Notes under the pieces: model-generated
The model's database searches: none
The model's input: the letters and a program-made list of their open reading frames with translations, nothing else
Told to the model about the DNA's origin: nothing
Assembly: GCA_035640715.1 (NCBI GenBank)
Contig: DASQVO010000222.1
Coordinates: 1 to 31,005 of the forward strand
DNA: 31,005 bases
Direction of reading: 5' to 3'
Source of the DNA: DASQVO01 sp035640715
GTDB lineage: Bacteria; Actinomycetota; Actinomycetes; Streptosporangiales; Streptosporangiaceae
Made by a program: the position numbers and the translations under genes
In this document: positions 7,647-14,668 of the stretch, one piece after another
Position numbering within the stretch: the first letter of the stretch is position 1
How the letters are laid out: each line of letters begins with the position of its first letter

Positions 7647-8312
7647 TCAGAACAGGCGGAGCGCGTCGTCTTCGGTACCGCGCATCCGGTCGTAGTCGAG
7701 TGTGACGCAGCGGATGCCACGGTCGGTGGCCAGGACCCGGGCCTGCGGCTTGATCTCCTGGGCGGCGAAGATGCCCTGGACGGGCGCGAGCAGAGGATCG
7801 CGGTTCAGCAGTTCCAGGTACCTGGTGAGCTGCTCCACGCCGTCGATCTCGCCGCGGCGCTTGATCTCCACTGCGACGCTCCTGCCGTCTGCGTCCTTGC
7901 ACATCAGGTCGACCGGGCCGATCGGCGTCGGGTACTCGCGCCGGATCAGCCGCCAGCCATCGCCGAGGACCTGAAGCTGCGCGGCGAGCAGTTCCTGCAG
8001 GTGCGATTCCACGCCGTCCTTCACGAGACCAGGGTCAACGCCGAGGTCCACCGAGGAGTCGCTGACGACGTCCTCGATGGTGATCGCCAGCGTCTCTCCG
8101 GCCCTGTTCGTCACCGTCCATCGTCCCGGCTCCTCGGCGAGCCTGCAGGGCGGCGACATCCAGTTCAGCGCCTTCGTGCCTGTGTCCGAATGGATGAGGA
8201 TCGAGCCATCGGCCTTGACCATGATCAGCCGAGTAGCCATCGGCAGGTGGGCATCCAGGCGGCCGGAGTAGTCCACGGTGCAACGGGCAACGATCAGACG
8301 CACGGTAGTCAA
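7647..8312 (-). CDS. nucS: Mismatch-specific endonuclease NucS (EndoMS)
   Basis: NucS cuts both strands at certain mismatches and replaces MutS/MutL repair in most actinobacteria. The 221 residues match the family in length and layout: an N-terminal beta-rich DNA-binding domain (VRLIVARCTVDYSGRL, LNWMSPPC at about 49-56), then the RecB-like nuclease core with GPVDLMCKD (Asp135) and VAVEIKR (Glu149, Lys151), then EQLTRYLELL. The last residues, DALRLF, match the C-terminal motif by which NucS binds the beta clamp. The start is TTG at 8312, which matches the conserved N-terminus; a GTG at 8303 is an alternative. The TTG is preceded only by a weak AGG. Confidence 0.95.
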   Translation of the reverse strand: MTTVRLIVARCTVDYSGRLDAHLPMATRLIMVKADGSILIHSDTGTKALNWMSPPCRLAEEPGRWTVTNRAGETLAITIEDVVSDSSVDLGVDPGLVKDGVESHLQELLAAQLQVLGDGWRLIRREYPTPIGPVDLMCKDADGRSVAVEIKRRGEIDGVEQLTRYLELLNRDPLLAPVQGIFAAQEIKPQARVLATDRGIRCVTLDYDRMRGTEDDALRLF

Positions 8313-8441
8313 CAGTAACCTGCTGCCGGGCGTGATGCGGTACCGCCGTCACGTCGCCCAACTGTCTTCTCTCCCATGTCACATCCGGCCGGGGCTGTCT
8401 CGTCTCAGGTCTCAGCGACAGATTCTGGAATCAGGAAGGTG

Positions 8442-8993
8442 ATGGTTGTGCAGGTGTTCGTGGCAGGCGGGACCGGGGTCGTGGGGCGGCGGCTGGTGCC
8501 GCAGCTTGTGGCCCGGGGCCACCAGGTGACGGCTACGACGACGAGCGCGGCCAAGCTGGGCTTGCTGGAGCAGCTGGGCGCCGAGGCGGTCGTGATGGAT
8601 GGGCTGGATGCGGTGTCGGCCGGGGAGGCGGTAGCCAAGGCCCGGCCGGACGCGATCGTGCACCAGATGACCGCAATTTCCGTGGCGCACGCCGGAAAGC
8701 CCGATATGAAGCACATGGATCGGTGGTTCGCCACCACCAACCGGCTCCGCAGCGAGGGGACCGACCACCTGCTGGCCGCCGCCGAGGCGACCGGCGTATC
8801 CCACTTCGTCGCGCAGAGCCATGCCAGCTGGAACGGAATCCGCAAGGGCGGATGGATCAAGACCGAGGAGACCCGCTGGACCTGCACGCGGGGACGGCGG
8901 CGCACGCGGGGATGAAGGTGATCCGCCACCTCGAGGACGTGGTCGTCAGGGCTGGTGGCGCGTTCCTGCGATACGGCGGATTCTACGGGCCCC
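8442..8993 (+). pseudogene. Broken NAD-dependent epimerase/dehydratase (extended SDR)
   Basis: The protein starts well: VFVAGGTGVVGRRLVPQL is the Rossmann NAD-binding motif (GGTGxxG), followed by DAIVHQMTAIS and ATGVSHFVAQS. Near 8866-8871 the frame is lost. The expected continuation, DPLDLHAGTAAHAG then VIRHLEDVVV and LRYGGFYGP, is read one base earlier, which fits a single lost G in a GAGGAG run; in the original frame translation stops at 8915. Similarity ends at FYGP near 8993, so the C-terminal half is missing, and the sortase gene ends (convergently) 15 bases later. AGGAAGG at 8433-8439 is a good ribosome site for a GTG at 8448 or, less well spaced, the ATG at 8442. A sequencing error could explain the frameshift but not the missing C-terminus. 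Confidence 0.75.
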
Positions 8994-9008
8994 GCCGGTG
9001 TCTTCGGT

Positions 9009-9761
9009 TCAGCGTGCTTGGGCCGGGTGGGAGGACACCAGCGAGGCGAAGGCCACGATGTTGGAGCTGTAGTGGTGGCTCTGCTCATCGAAACTGCCCC
9101 CGCAGGTGATCAGCCGGAGGGCAGCGTAATCGGTGTTGCCGTAGATGATGCGGGTGGGGAAGCGCTCCTTGGAGTAAAGACGGACCCCAGTGATCTTGAA
9201 TTCGGCCACCTGATGGCTGGCCAGGGTGATGTTCACCAGGTCACCCGGCTTGAGGGCGCCCAAACGAAAGAACACCGACGGCCCGTCGCTAGCCGAGTCC
9301 ACGTGGCCCTCTATGACGGCCGGGCCCGGCTGGCCCGGGGTCGGCGAATCCTTGTACCAGGCCGCCTCATTGGTGAGCGGGGGGTCGTTGAGGGGCGGCA
9401 CCTCGATGGTGCCGTCGGGGTTGAGGCCAACGTACAGGAGCTCGGAATCAACGCCTATGGCAGGGATCGAGATCGAGATGGGCAGCGACCTGCCGAGCGT
9501 AGGGCCTTGTACAGTGGGGAACCCGGATTCCCGCGCCCTCGGCGGACCGGGGATGGCGCCGCAGTGCCGGGAGGAGCAGAGCCGGCCGGCCGCACGTTCC
9601 GGGCTCCTTTGGTGGTTGCCCGCGAACGGGCCGATCGAACCGGCCTGGGCCAGGCCTGGCTGGGGAGCTTGCTGCTGCGCGGCGGCAGCCAGCCCGAGCA
9701 CGCACCCCCCTGCGGCGATCAGCGCCATCCCGGTAAAGGCCACCACCATCCGGCTCTTCAT
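9009..9761 (-). CDS. Sortase, class F-like
   Basis: A membrane-anchored transpeptidase that joins surface proteins to the cell envelope. The 250 residues comprise an N-terminal membrane anchor (about 5-28), a low-complexity linker (30-90), and the sortase barrel: ISIPAIGVDSELLYVGL (97-113), catalytic His153 in VIEGHVDSA and catalytic Cys220 in LITCGG. The sequence after the Cys (SFDEQSHHYSSNIVAFA) has no Arg where sortases usually carry their third active-site residue. The single-domain layout and TCGG context resemble class F of actinobacteria. The ATG start is preceded by GAACGGGAGACAGG. A small secreted protein with a sortase-like tail is encoded just upstream on the same strand and is the obvious candidate substrate. 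Confidence 0.85.
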   Translation of the reverse strand: MKSRMVVAFTGMALIAAGGCVLGLAAAAQQQAPQPGLAQAGSIGPFAGNHQRSPERAAGRLCSSRHCGAIPGPPRARESGFPTVQGPTLGRSLPISISIPAIGVDSELLYVGLNPDGTIEVPPLNDPPLTNEAAWYKDSPTPGQPGPAVIEGHVDSASDGPSVFFRLGALKPGDLVNITLASHQVAEFKITGVRLYSKERFPTRIIYGNTDYAALRLITCGGSFDEQSHHYSSNIVAFASLVSSHPAQAR

Positions 9762-9955
9762 CCTGTCTCCCGTTCTGGGGCCTGTGGGGTGACCTGTACT
9801 CGCGCATCTCCGCCGATCTTGCCGCTGCCTGCTCGCCCCGCAGGCGTATCTGGCCCGGCGCGGGAAAGGCCGAGCACGGTCATGACTAGACGGCCGGTCC
9901 TTCCCCGCACCAATACATGTGCTCTTTGCGGTGTGCCACTACTACAGCGCGATCA

Positions 9956-10477
9956 CTAGCGTTGACGGGCGCTGATCCGTGGCCGGTTCCGGCGGCCAAG
10001 GCCGAGGGCGCCGATGCCAGCCAGGACAGCGGCTCCACCCAGGCCGAACAGGGCAGGGTCCTGGACACCGGCGGCGCTGCCGCCACCCGTGGCGGGAGCG
10101 CCGCTGGGCGGTGCCGCTTGCGCTGCGCAAGCCGCCCCGATGGCGTTGGCGTCCGAAGTCAGCTTGGACACGCTGGCTTTGCCCGAACTGGCCGCCTCGA
10201 GATCGGTGATGAAGGTGCTGACGGCGCTCTTGAACGCTGGCGAGCCGGACGACGCCTCACGCTCGAGCTGGCTGGCGTAGGTGCTGATCTTGCTTTTCAG
10301 CGCGCTCGGATTGGAGGCCGCGGACGGCAACGTTGACTGAATGCTGGACAACGTCGACTGGACCTGCTGGCAGGCGCTGCTGCTAGCTGGCTGGGCACTG
10401 GCGACCCCGGCTCCGGTCAGCATCAGGACGCCGGTCGTCAGTACAAACCCTGCCGTCGTCATGAGGGGTTTTCTCAT
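9956..10477 (-). CDS. Small secreted protein with sortase-type C-terminal signal
   Basis: 173 residues of no family I recognise. The N-terminus is a clear Sec signal peptide (Met-Arg-Lys, hydrophobic core 8-24, likely cut after VASA at 28). The mature part is Ser/Ala-rich and probably helical, with two cysteines (Cys36 and Cys117) that could form one disulfide. The C-terminus has APATG (127-131), then a hydrophobic stretch (about 143-161) and a basic tail (RRNRPR), the layout of a cell-wall sorting signal with Ala in the first position of the LPxTG/LAxTG motif. I set the start at 10477 because AAGGGAGGG precedes that ATG by three bases; a longer frame exists but runs through the leader region. 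The sortase gene lies 194 bases downstream on the same strand. Confidence 0.8.
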   Translation of the reverse strand: MRKPLMTTAGFVLTTGVLMLTGAGVASAQPASSSACQQVQSTLSSIQSTLPSAASNPSALKSKISTYASQLEREASSGSPAFKSAVSTFITDLEAASSGKASVSKLTSDANAIGAACAAQAAPPSGAPATGGGSAAGVQDPALFGLGGAAVLAGIGALGLGRRNRPRISARQR

Positions 10478-10532
10478 GATCCCTCCCTTATTAAGGGGTC
10501 CGTGCAGTTTTTGCATTCTTAGAGAGTTCTGA

Positions 10533-10542
10533 GCACATGTGC
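10533..10542. promoter_or_regulatory. Perfect 10-bp palindrome near the predicted transcription start
   Basis: GCACATGTGC lies just downstream of the predicted promoter of the secreted-protein gene, within the start of its leader, where a repressor could block transcription. It is short, so this could be chance. Confidence 0.25.
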
Positions 10543-10554
10543 CCACCTACTTGC

Positions 10555-10583
10555 CTCATACGCCAATCTGACGGATGTGTCAA
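10555..10583 (-). promoter_or_regulatory. Sigma-70 type promoter of the small secreted protein
   Basis: On the minus strand TTGACA (10583-10578, a perfect -35 box) is followed after exactly 17 bases by TATGAG (10560-10555, 4 of 6 matches to the -10 box). This predicts a start near 10548 and a leader of about 70 bases before the ATG at 10477. Confidence 0.55.
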
Positions 10584-10839
10584 TGAAACCTGAAGGGAGC
10601 ATCAGTAGATGCTGACAGGTCCATCAGTGAACATATGTACCGCCAGGAACGCCGAATGTCAGTGGGTGACCACAGGTAAAATCTCCCGGGCACCGTCCGG
10701 ATCCAGCGCGTCAGCAGCGTGGTGTCAGAGTTGGGTCGTCCACTCGATCACCAGGCGGCGGCCCGGGGCTGGGTTTTGCCATTTGGACTGACACGCCCCC
10801 CGGAACCCCCCGCCTGCTCGCGCCGGTTGCTCGCCGATA

Positions 10840-10879
10840 CAGTGCTGGCCCGGGGGGACGACCCCCCCGGAACCCCCCG
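10840..10879. repeat. Interspersed GC repeat, element R1, copy 2
   Basis: Starts CAGTGCTGGCCCGGGG and ends CCGGAACCCCCCG, matching 1534-1571. A partial copy of its right end (CCCCCCGGAACCCCCC) lies about 60 bases to the left, at 10796-10811. Confidence 0.65.
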
Positions 10880-10900
10880 CCTGCTCGCACCGGTTGCTCG

Positions 10901-10953
10901 CCGATACACCGGCCGCTCACCCGGGCACAAGGCCCGGGATCGCTAGCCGGTAC
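10901..10953. repeat. Interspersed GC repeat, element R2, copy 3
   Basis: Starts CCGATACACCGGCCGCTC and ends CGCTAGCCGGTAC, as at 1681-1733, with an internal stem between CCCGGGC and GCCCGGG. It is followed by TGTCCGTAGCC, which also recurs near 1657-1667. Confidence 0.7.
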
Positions 10954-11035
10954 GAACCATTGTCCGTAGCCGGGCGGCCTGTACCAGTCACAAGCCTGAG
11001 CAAACCGCCTGCAGGCAGCACATAAAGTAGCCGGC

Positions 11036-11323
11036 GTGAGTCCCCGCAGAACCCGTCAATCGCGCCCGGCGGCCCCGAGCTGGCCGCTTGGTCCCGGGCG
11101 CATTGAATCGTGGCCGGACGGGGACTGGATCGTCCGGCAGGTCCCGGGCGCTGCGGCGGCCAAGCCATACCGCTGCCCCGGATGCGATCAGGAGATACTG
11201 ACGGGCATAGCGCACCTGGTCGCATGGCCGGCCGAGTCCCCGGGCGTCGAGGCGCGGCGGCACTGGCACCGGCCCTGCTGGGAACGGCGGATGCACCGGC
11301 GGCCCGGCCCCGGGTGGAGCTGA
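11036..11323 (+). CDS. Small Cys/His-rich protein, probable zinc-binding (actinobacterial family often labelled ATP/GTP-binding)
   Basis: 95 residues. A basic, Pro-rich N-terminus leads into WPDGDWIVRQVPG (about 26-38) and a probable metal site: YRCPGCDQEI (two Cys as CxxC, about 45-54) followed by a His in HLVAWPA and by RRHWHRPCW near 75-82. I recognise this from other actinobacteria, where it is sometimes named ATP/GTP-binding; no nucleotide-binding motif is visible, so I would not keep that name. The start is GTG with no strong ribosome site. It lies 49 bases upstream of the alpha/beta hydrolase and may be the first gene of that operon. Function unknown. Confidence 0.75.
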   Translation: MSPRRTRQSRPAAPSWPLGPGRIESWPDGDWIVRQVPGAAAAKPYRCPGCDQEILTGIAHLVAWPAESPGVEARRHWHRPCWERRMHRRPGPGWS

Positions 11324-11372
11324 GATACTGCGATATTGCACGGCAGAGCTACATGGCGGAGAAGAGGCATCT

Positions 11373-12092
11373 GTGACGGAGATCAGGGCTTCCACGGTGC
11401 TGCCGGCCAGGCGGTCGCCGATCACGCTGCGCACCTCCGACGGGCTGCGGCTGGTCGGCGAGCTGGCCCTGCCGGAAAGCCGGGACCCCGTCGCGACGCT
11501 GATCTGCCTGCACCCGCTGCCGACCCACGGCGGGATGATGGACAGCCACGTGCTGCGCAAGGCCTCGTTCCGGCTCCCGGCCGTGGCCGACCTGGCCGTC
11601 CTGAGGTTCAACACCCGGGGCACATCGTCGGAGCAGGGCACGAGTGAGGGCGAATTCGGCGACGGCGACACCGAACGGCACGATGTCGCGGCGGCGATCG
11701 AGTACGCGACCGCGCAGAACCTGCCGCGACTGTGGCTGGTCGGCTGGTCGTTCGGTACGGAGCTGGCGCTGAAATGGGGGATCGACCCAGGCGTGGAGGG
11801 CGCGATCCTGCTCTCGCCCGCACTCCACCGGGCCACCGATGCCGACCTCGACGCGTGGGCAGCCTCCGGCAAGCCGCTCACCGTGCTGGTCCCCGAACTG
11901 GACGACTATCTCCGGCCCGGCGAGGCGCGGCGCCGCTTCGCCCGGGTGCCCCAGGCCAACCTCATCGCGGTGGACCGGGCCAAGCACCTGTGGGTCGGCG
12001 AGCCCTATGTCCGTATCGTGCTGACCGAGATCGTGCGCCGGGTCAACCCCGCCGCACTCCCACTGCCCACCGAATGGAAGGACTTACCGTGA
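11373..12092 (+). CDS. Alpha/beta hydrolase, short-chain dienelactone hydrolase-like
   Basis: 239 residues with the alpha/beta-hydrolase fold: LICLHPLPTHGG (43-54, oxyanion-hole strand), nucleophile Ser126 in GWSFG, an acidic residue at Asp177 or Asp178 after the VLVPE strand, and His205 in AKHLWVGE, completing a plausible Ser-Asp-His triad. The short cap-less form resembles small cytosolic esterases and peptidase-like members of the superfamily; the substrate cannot be read from sequence. The start is GTG. Its stop overlaps the next gene's GTG by 4 bases, so it is probably translationally coupled to the SDR oxidoreductase. No signal peptide is seen. Confidence 0.87.
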   Translation: MTEIRASTVLPARRSPITLRTSDGLRLVGELALPESRDPVATLICLHPLPTHGGMMDSHVLRKASFRLPAVADLAVLRFNTRGTSSEQGTSEGEFGDGDTERHDVAAAIEYATAQNLPRLWLVGWSFGTELALKWGIDPGVEGAILLSPALHRATDADLDAWAASGKPLTVLVPELDDYLRPGEARRRFARVPQANLIAVDRAKHLWVGEPYVRIVLTEIVRRVNPAALPLPTEWKDLP

Positions 12093-12850
12093 CGCCGTTC
12101 GACCTGACTGGCAAGACTGCCTTCGTCACCGGAGCCTCCCGCGGTATCGGGCGGGTGATCGCCGCCGCCTTCGCCGCCGCCGGCGCCGATGTTGCCCTGG
12201 TCGCGCGGAGTGAGGAAGGGCTGAAGGAAACCGCGCGCGAGGTGACCGACCTCGGCCGGAAGGCGGTCGTCATCCCGGCGGACGTGACCCAGGAGGAGGC
12301 GGTGTCCAGCGCGGTCGACGAGGCGGTCAGCCGCCTCGGGCACCTGGACATCATCGTGAACAACGCCGGGGGCAACAACTTCTCGGTGCCCGTTCTCGAT
12401 ATGCGGGTGCCGGGCTGGCATAAGATCATGCGGCTGAACGTGGACTCCACTCTGTTTGTCTGCCAGGCGGCCGGCCGGCACCTCACCGAGCGGGGGACCG
12501 GATCGGTGATCAACGTCTCTTCCGTGGCCGGGCTCGGCGCGTCGCCGTTCATGGCGCACTACGGCGCGGCCAAGGCCGCCATCGTCTCGCTCACGAAGAC
12601 GCTGGCTGTGGAATGGGCCGCCCAGGGCGTCCGGGTCAACGCGCTCTGCCCCGGATGGACCGCGACCGAGCTCAACCGCTACCTGTGGGACAACGAGGAG
12701 GGCCGGAAAGCCACCGTCGCGAACGTCCCGATGGGCCGCTGGGCCACCCCTGCGGAGATGACCGGGCCGGCCCTCTTCCTGGCCAGCGACGCCTCGTCCT
12801 ACATGACCGGCCAGGTACTGGTGGTGGACGGCGGGCAGACGGCGATGTGA
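12089..12850 (+). CDS. Short-chain dehydrogenase/reductase, FabG-like
   Basis: A 253-residue classical SDR: NAD(P)-binding TGASRGIG (14-21), NNAG (91-94), catalytic Ser144 or Ser145, Tyr158 and Lys162 (YGAAK), and the PGW block after them. The Arg in TGASRGIG and another in the second strand region (VARSEEG) suggest NADP(H). It is close to 3-oxoacyl-ACP reductases, but such names are weak in this superfamily. I set the start at GTG 12089, after AAGGA at 12077-12081 and overlapping the hydrolase stop (GTGA); an in-frame ATG at 12074 would add five residues. A strong terminator follows 34 bases after the stop. Confidence 0.9.
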   Translation: MTPFDLTGKTAFVTGASRGIGRVIAAAFAAAGADVALVARSEEGLKETAREVTDLGRKAVVIPADVTQEEAVSSAVDEAVSRLGHLDIIVNNAGGNNFSVPVLDMRVPGWHKIMRLNVDSTLFVCQAAGRHLTERGTGSVINVSSVAGLGASPFMAHYGAAKAAIVSLTKTLAVEWAAQGVRVNALCPGWTATELNRYLWDNEEGRKATVANVPMGRWATPAEMTGPALFLASDASSYMTGQVLVVDGGQTAM

Positions 12851-12883
12851 CGTCCGCACCAAGATTCCGCACCAAGACAAGCT

Positions 12884-12919
12884 GAAGGGCCAGGTCCCCG
12901 CTCCGGGGCCTGGCCCTTC
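12884..12919. terminator. Bidirectional hairpin terminator
   Basis: GAAGGGCCAGGTCCCC pairs with GGGGCCTGGCCCTTC across a 5-base loop, a 15-bp stem with one bulged T. It lies between the convergent SDR and polar coiled-coil genes. No T-run follows, as is usual for this GC content. Confidence 0.75.
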
Positions 12920-12961
12920 ACCGTCCGCGGCGGAACCGTCAAGGATGGGGCCGCCGTGTTC

Positions 12962-14392
12962 CTACTCGGTCCACCAGTTCTCGTCGTCCTCCGCGGCGGC
13001 CTTGGCGCCGGCCGACTGCTTGACGCCACTGTCCGCGGAGGCGTTGCGGGCCGCCACGCCGTTAGCGCCGCCGGAGGGAGCCGCCGCCGACCGCTGCGCG
13101 GGTGTCTGCGCTGTCGCCGCCCGGGAGGCGCTGTCCCCATCGGAGGATTTCGGAGCGGCGCCCTGCACCGGGGATGCTGCGGACGAAGGCCGTGGCGCGT
13201 CCGCGCCGATCGCTGGCCTTGACGGCGACGGCTGCAGGGTGTCGTCCATGCCGCCAACTCCGCCGCCGAGCAGCTGGCGGAGCTGTGCGAGGTGGCCGCT
13301 GATGCTGTCCTTCTGCCGGGTCAGGTCGTCCACCTGGCGCTGCGCCGCCGCGCGGACCCGCTCGGCCTCGGCCTTGGTCTCGGCCAGCAGCTGATCCGCC
13401 TGGCTCTTCGCCTGGCTGACGATCTGGTCCGCGTTCTTCTTGGCGTTGCTGACAAGCTGCTTCGCGTGCTGGTCGGCATCGCGCCTGGTCTGCTCGGCCT
13501 GGGCGCTCGCCTTGGCTGCCCGCTGCTCGGCCGTGGAAGCTCGCTGCTCCGCCTCGGAGACGAGCTTCTGGGTGGCGGACTGCGCGGCCGCCAGACGCTC
13601 GGCTTCCTGCCGTTCGGACTCTTCCCGGCGTGCCGCGAGCTGGATCTCGAACTCGGCCTCGGCCTGTGCCCGCTGGGCCTCGCTCTCCTCGAGGATCCGC
13701 TGCGCCTGGCTGCGCATCTCGTCCGCCTGGCGCTTCGAGGTGGTGAGGATCTCGTCCCGCTCCCGCTTGGCGGACGCCTTGAGCTGAGCTACCTCGCGCT
13801 CGGTGGTGGTCCGGAGCTTGGCGATGTCGCGCTCCACCGCCGCCCGCTTCTCGGCAATCTCGTGATCTGCCGTGGCGCGCAGCTTGGCGACCTCGCGCTC
13901 AGTGGTCGAGGTGAGCTCGTCCGCCTCCCGGCGGGCCTTCGTCATGATCGAGTCGGCCTCACGCTCAGCCGCGCTCCGCAGGTCGTCAGTCTCGCGCTTG
14001 GCGATCGCGCGCAGCTCGGCCGCCTCGTTCTCCGCTGAGGCGCGTACCTCGGCGCCGTCCACCTTCGCGGCGGCCTTGATCTCGTTGGCCTCGGACCTGG
14101 CGGCCTGGACAAGCTCGGTCGCCTGCTCCTCGGCCAGCCTGAGCAGCTGCTCGATTCGCGCGCCCAGGCCGGAGTACGTGGGCCGTTCCTGTTCCTGCAG
14201 CTGCCGGTGAGCCTCAGCAAGCTCCCGGTGCATCGCCTGGATTTGGTCTTTGTGCTGGCGCAACTCCCCCTCGATCTGGGCGAGATGCTCGTTGACCTGC
14301 TGAGGGTCGTATCCGCGCATCACTTTCGCGAACTCGCGCGGCTGCGTGTCTTCAAAGAAGTTGGTGAGCTGTGCGTCAATATCGGATTGCAT
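12962..14392 (-). CDS. DivIVA-domain long coiled-coil protein (Scy/FilP-like polar growth protein)
   Basis: 476 residues. The N-terminal 20-60 segment (FAKVMRGYDPQQVNEHLAQIE) is a DivIVA-type domain with the Gly-Tyr-Asp signature. Then comes an unbroken, highly charged Ala/Glu/Arg/Lys coiled coil from about 40 to 365, with repeated pieces such as RREADEL, REVAKLRAT and REVAQLKAS every ten to twenty residues. The tail (about 375-476) is Ser/Ala/Pro-rich and disordered, ending in acidic ENWWTE. Proteins of this design assemble at hyphal tips or poles with DivIVA and guide polar growth. The locus, beside mce, thiolase and meaB, matches the Scy/FilP neighbourhood I remember from Streptomyces. ATG start with AGG seven bases before it. 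Confidence 0.85.
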   Translation of the reverse strand: MQSDIDAQLTNFFEDTQPREFAKVMRGYDPQQVNEHLAQIEGELRQHKDQIQAMHRELAEAHRQLQEQERPTYSGLGARIEQLLRLAEEQATELVQAARSEANEIKAAAKVDGAEVRASAENEAAELRAIAKRETDDLRSAAEREADSIMTKARREADELTSTTEREVAKLRATADHEIAEKRAAVERDIAKLRTTTEREVAQLKASAKRERDEILTTSKRQADEMRSQAQRILEESEAQRAQAEAEFEIQLAARREESERQEAERLAAAQSATQKLVSEAEQRASTAEQRAAKASAQAEQTRRDADQHAKQLVSNAKKNADQIVSQAKSQADQLLAETKAEAERVRAAAQRQVDDLTRQKDSISGHLAQLRQLLGGGVGGMDDTLQPSPSRPAIGADAPRPSSAASPVQGAAPKSSDGDSASRAATAQTPAQRSAAAPSGGANGVAARNASADSGVKQSAGAKAAAEDDENWWTE

Positions 14393-14668
14393 GTGGCCTA
14401 ATCCTGGTTAGACGGAGCGGCAGGCGGGGGGCAGGCGATTATCTCGTTGTCCGCCGGGTAGGCTACACCGTCTGGAACGACAGCGCCTCATCCGGTCGTG
14501 GCGGACTTCCGCGATTCTCTTACCCGGTAGCTGGCAGACTACTCCGCCCTGCGGGGCGTTGGCGGTTCCTTCGGACTTCCCCATCGGTGGATTCTGTTGC
14601 CCTCTCTCTATAATAGCACCATATCGGACATTAACCATATTTAAGTGGCGGTTTCGTGGTGCAGCGGC
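14393..14668. promoter_or_regulatory. Intergenic region with an AT-rich island, candidate promoter of the coiled-coil gene
   Basis: The stretch 14595-14645 is much richer in A/T than its surroundings. On the minus strand it offers TATTAT (14615-14610) as a -10 box for the coiled-coil gene, giving a leader of about 200 bases; no good -35 box lies 16-18 bases upstream. The same island reads TATAAT on the plus strand, but no plus-strand gene follows nearby. Confidence 0.3.

Larger units (their letters stand above)
10584..11035. other. Gene-free region with hairpin repeats
   Basis: I see no gene here. A short inverted repeat, AGCATC-AGTA-GATGCT, lies at 10598-10613, and 10790-10960 carries the GC repeat elements R1 and R2 also found near 1.5-1.75 kb, plus a truncated R1 end at 10795-10815. 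The stretch 10620-10790 shows no family likeness on either strand. Confidence 0.55.

Noticed and set aside
8866..8871. Programmed frameshift in the epimerase gene
   Set aside because: No slippery heptamer or strong downstream hairpin is visible, and the C-terminal half is missing anyway, so decay is simpler.
13292..14038. Leu-rich 248-residue plus-strand frame opposite the coiled-coil gene
   Set aside because: Its repeats are the reverse image of the coiled coil's codons; it looks like a membrane protein only because GAG/GCG codons read as Leu/Arg on the other strand.
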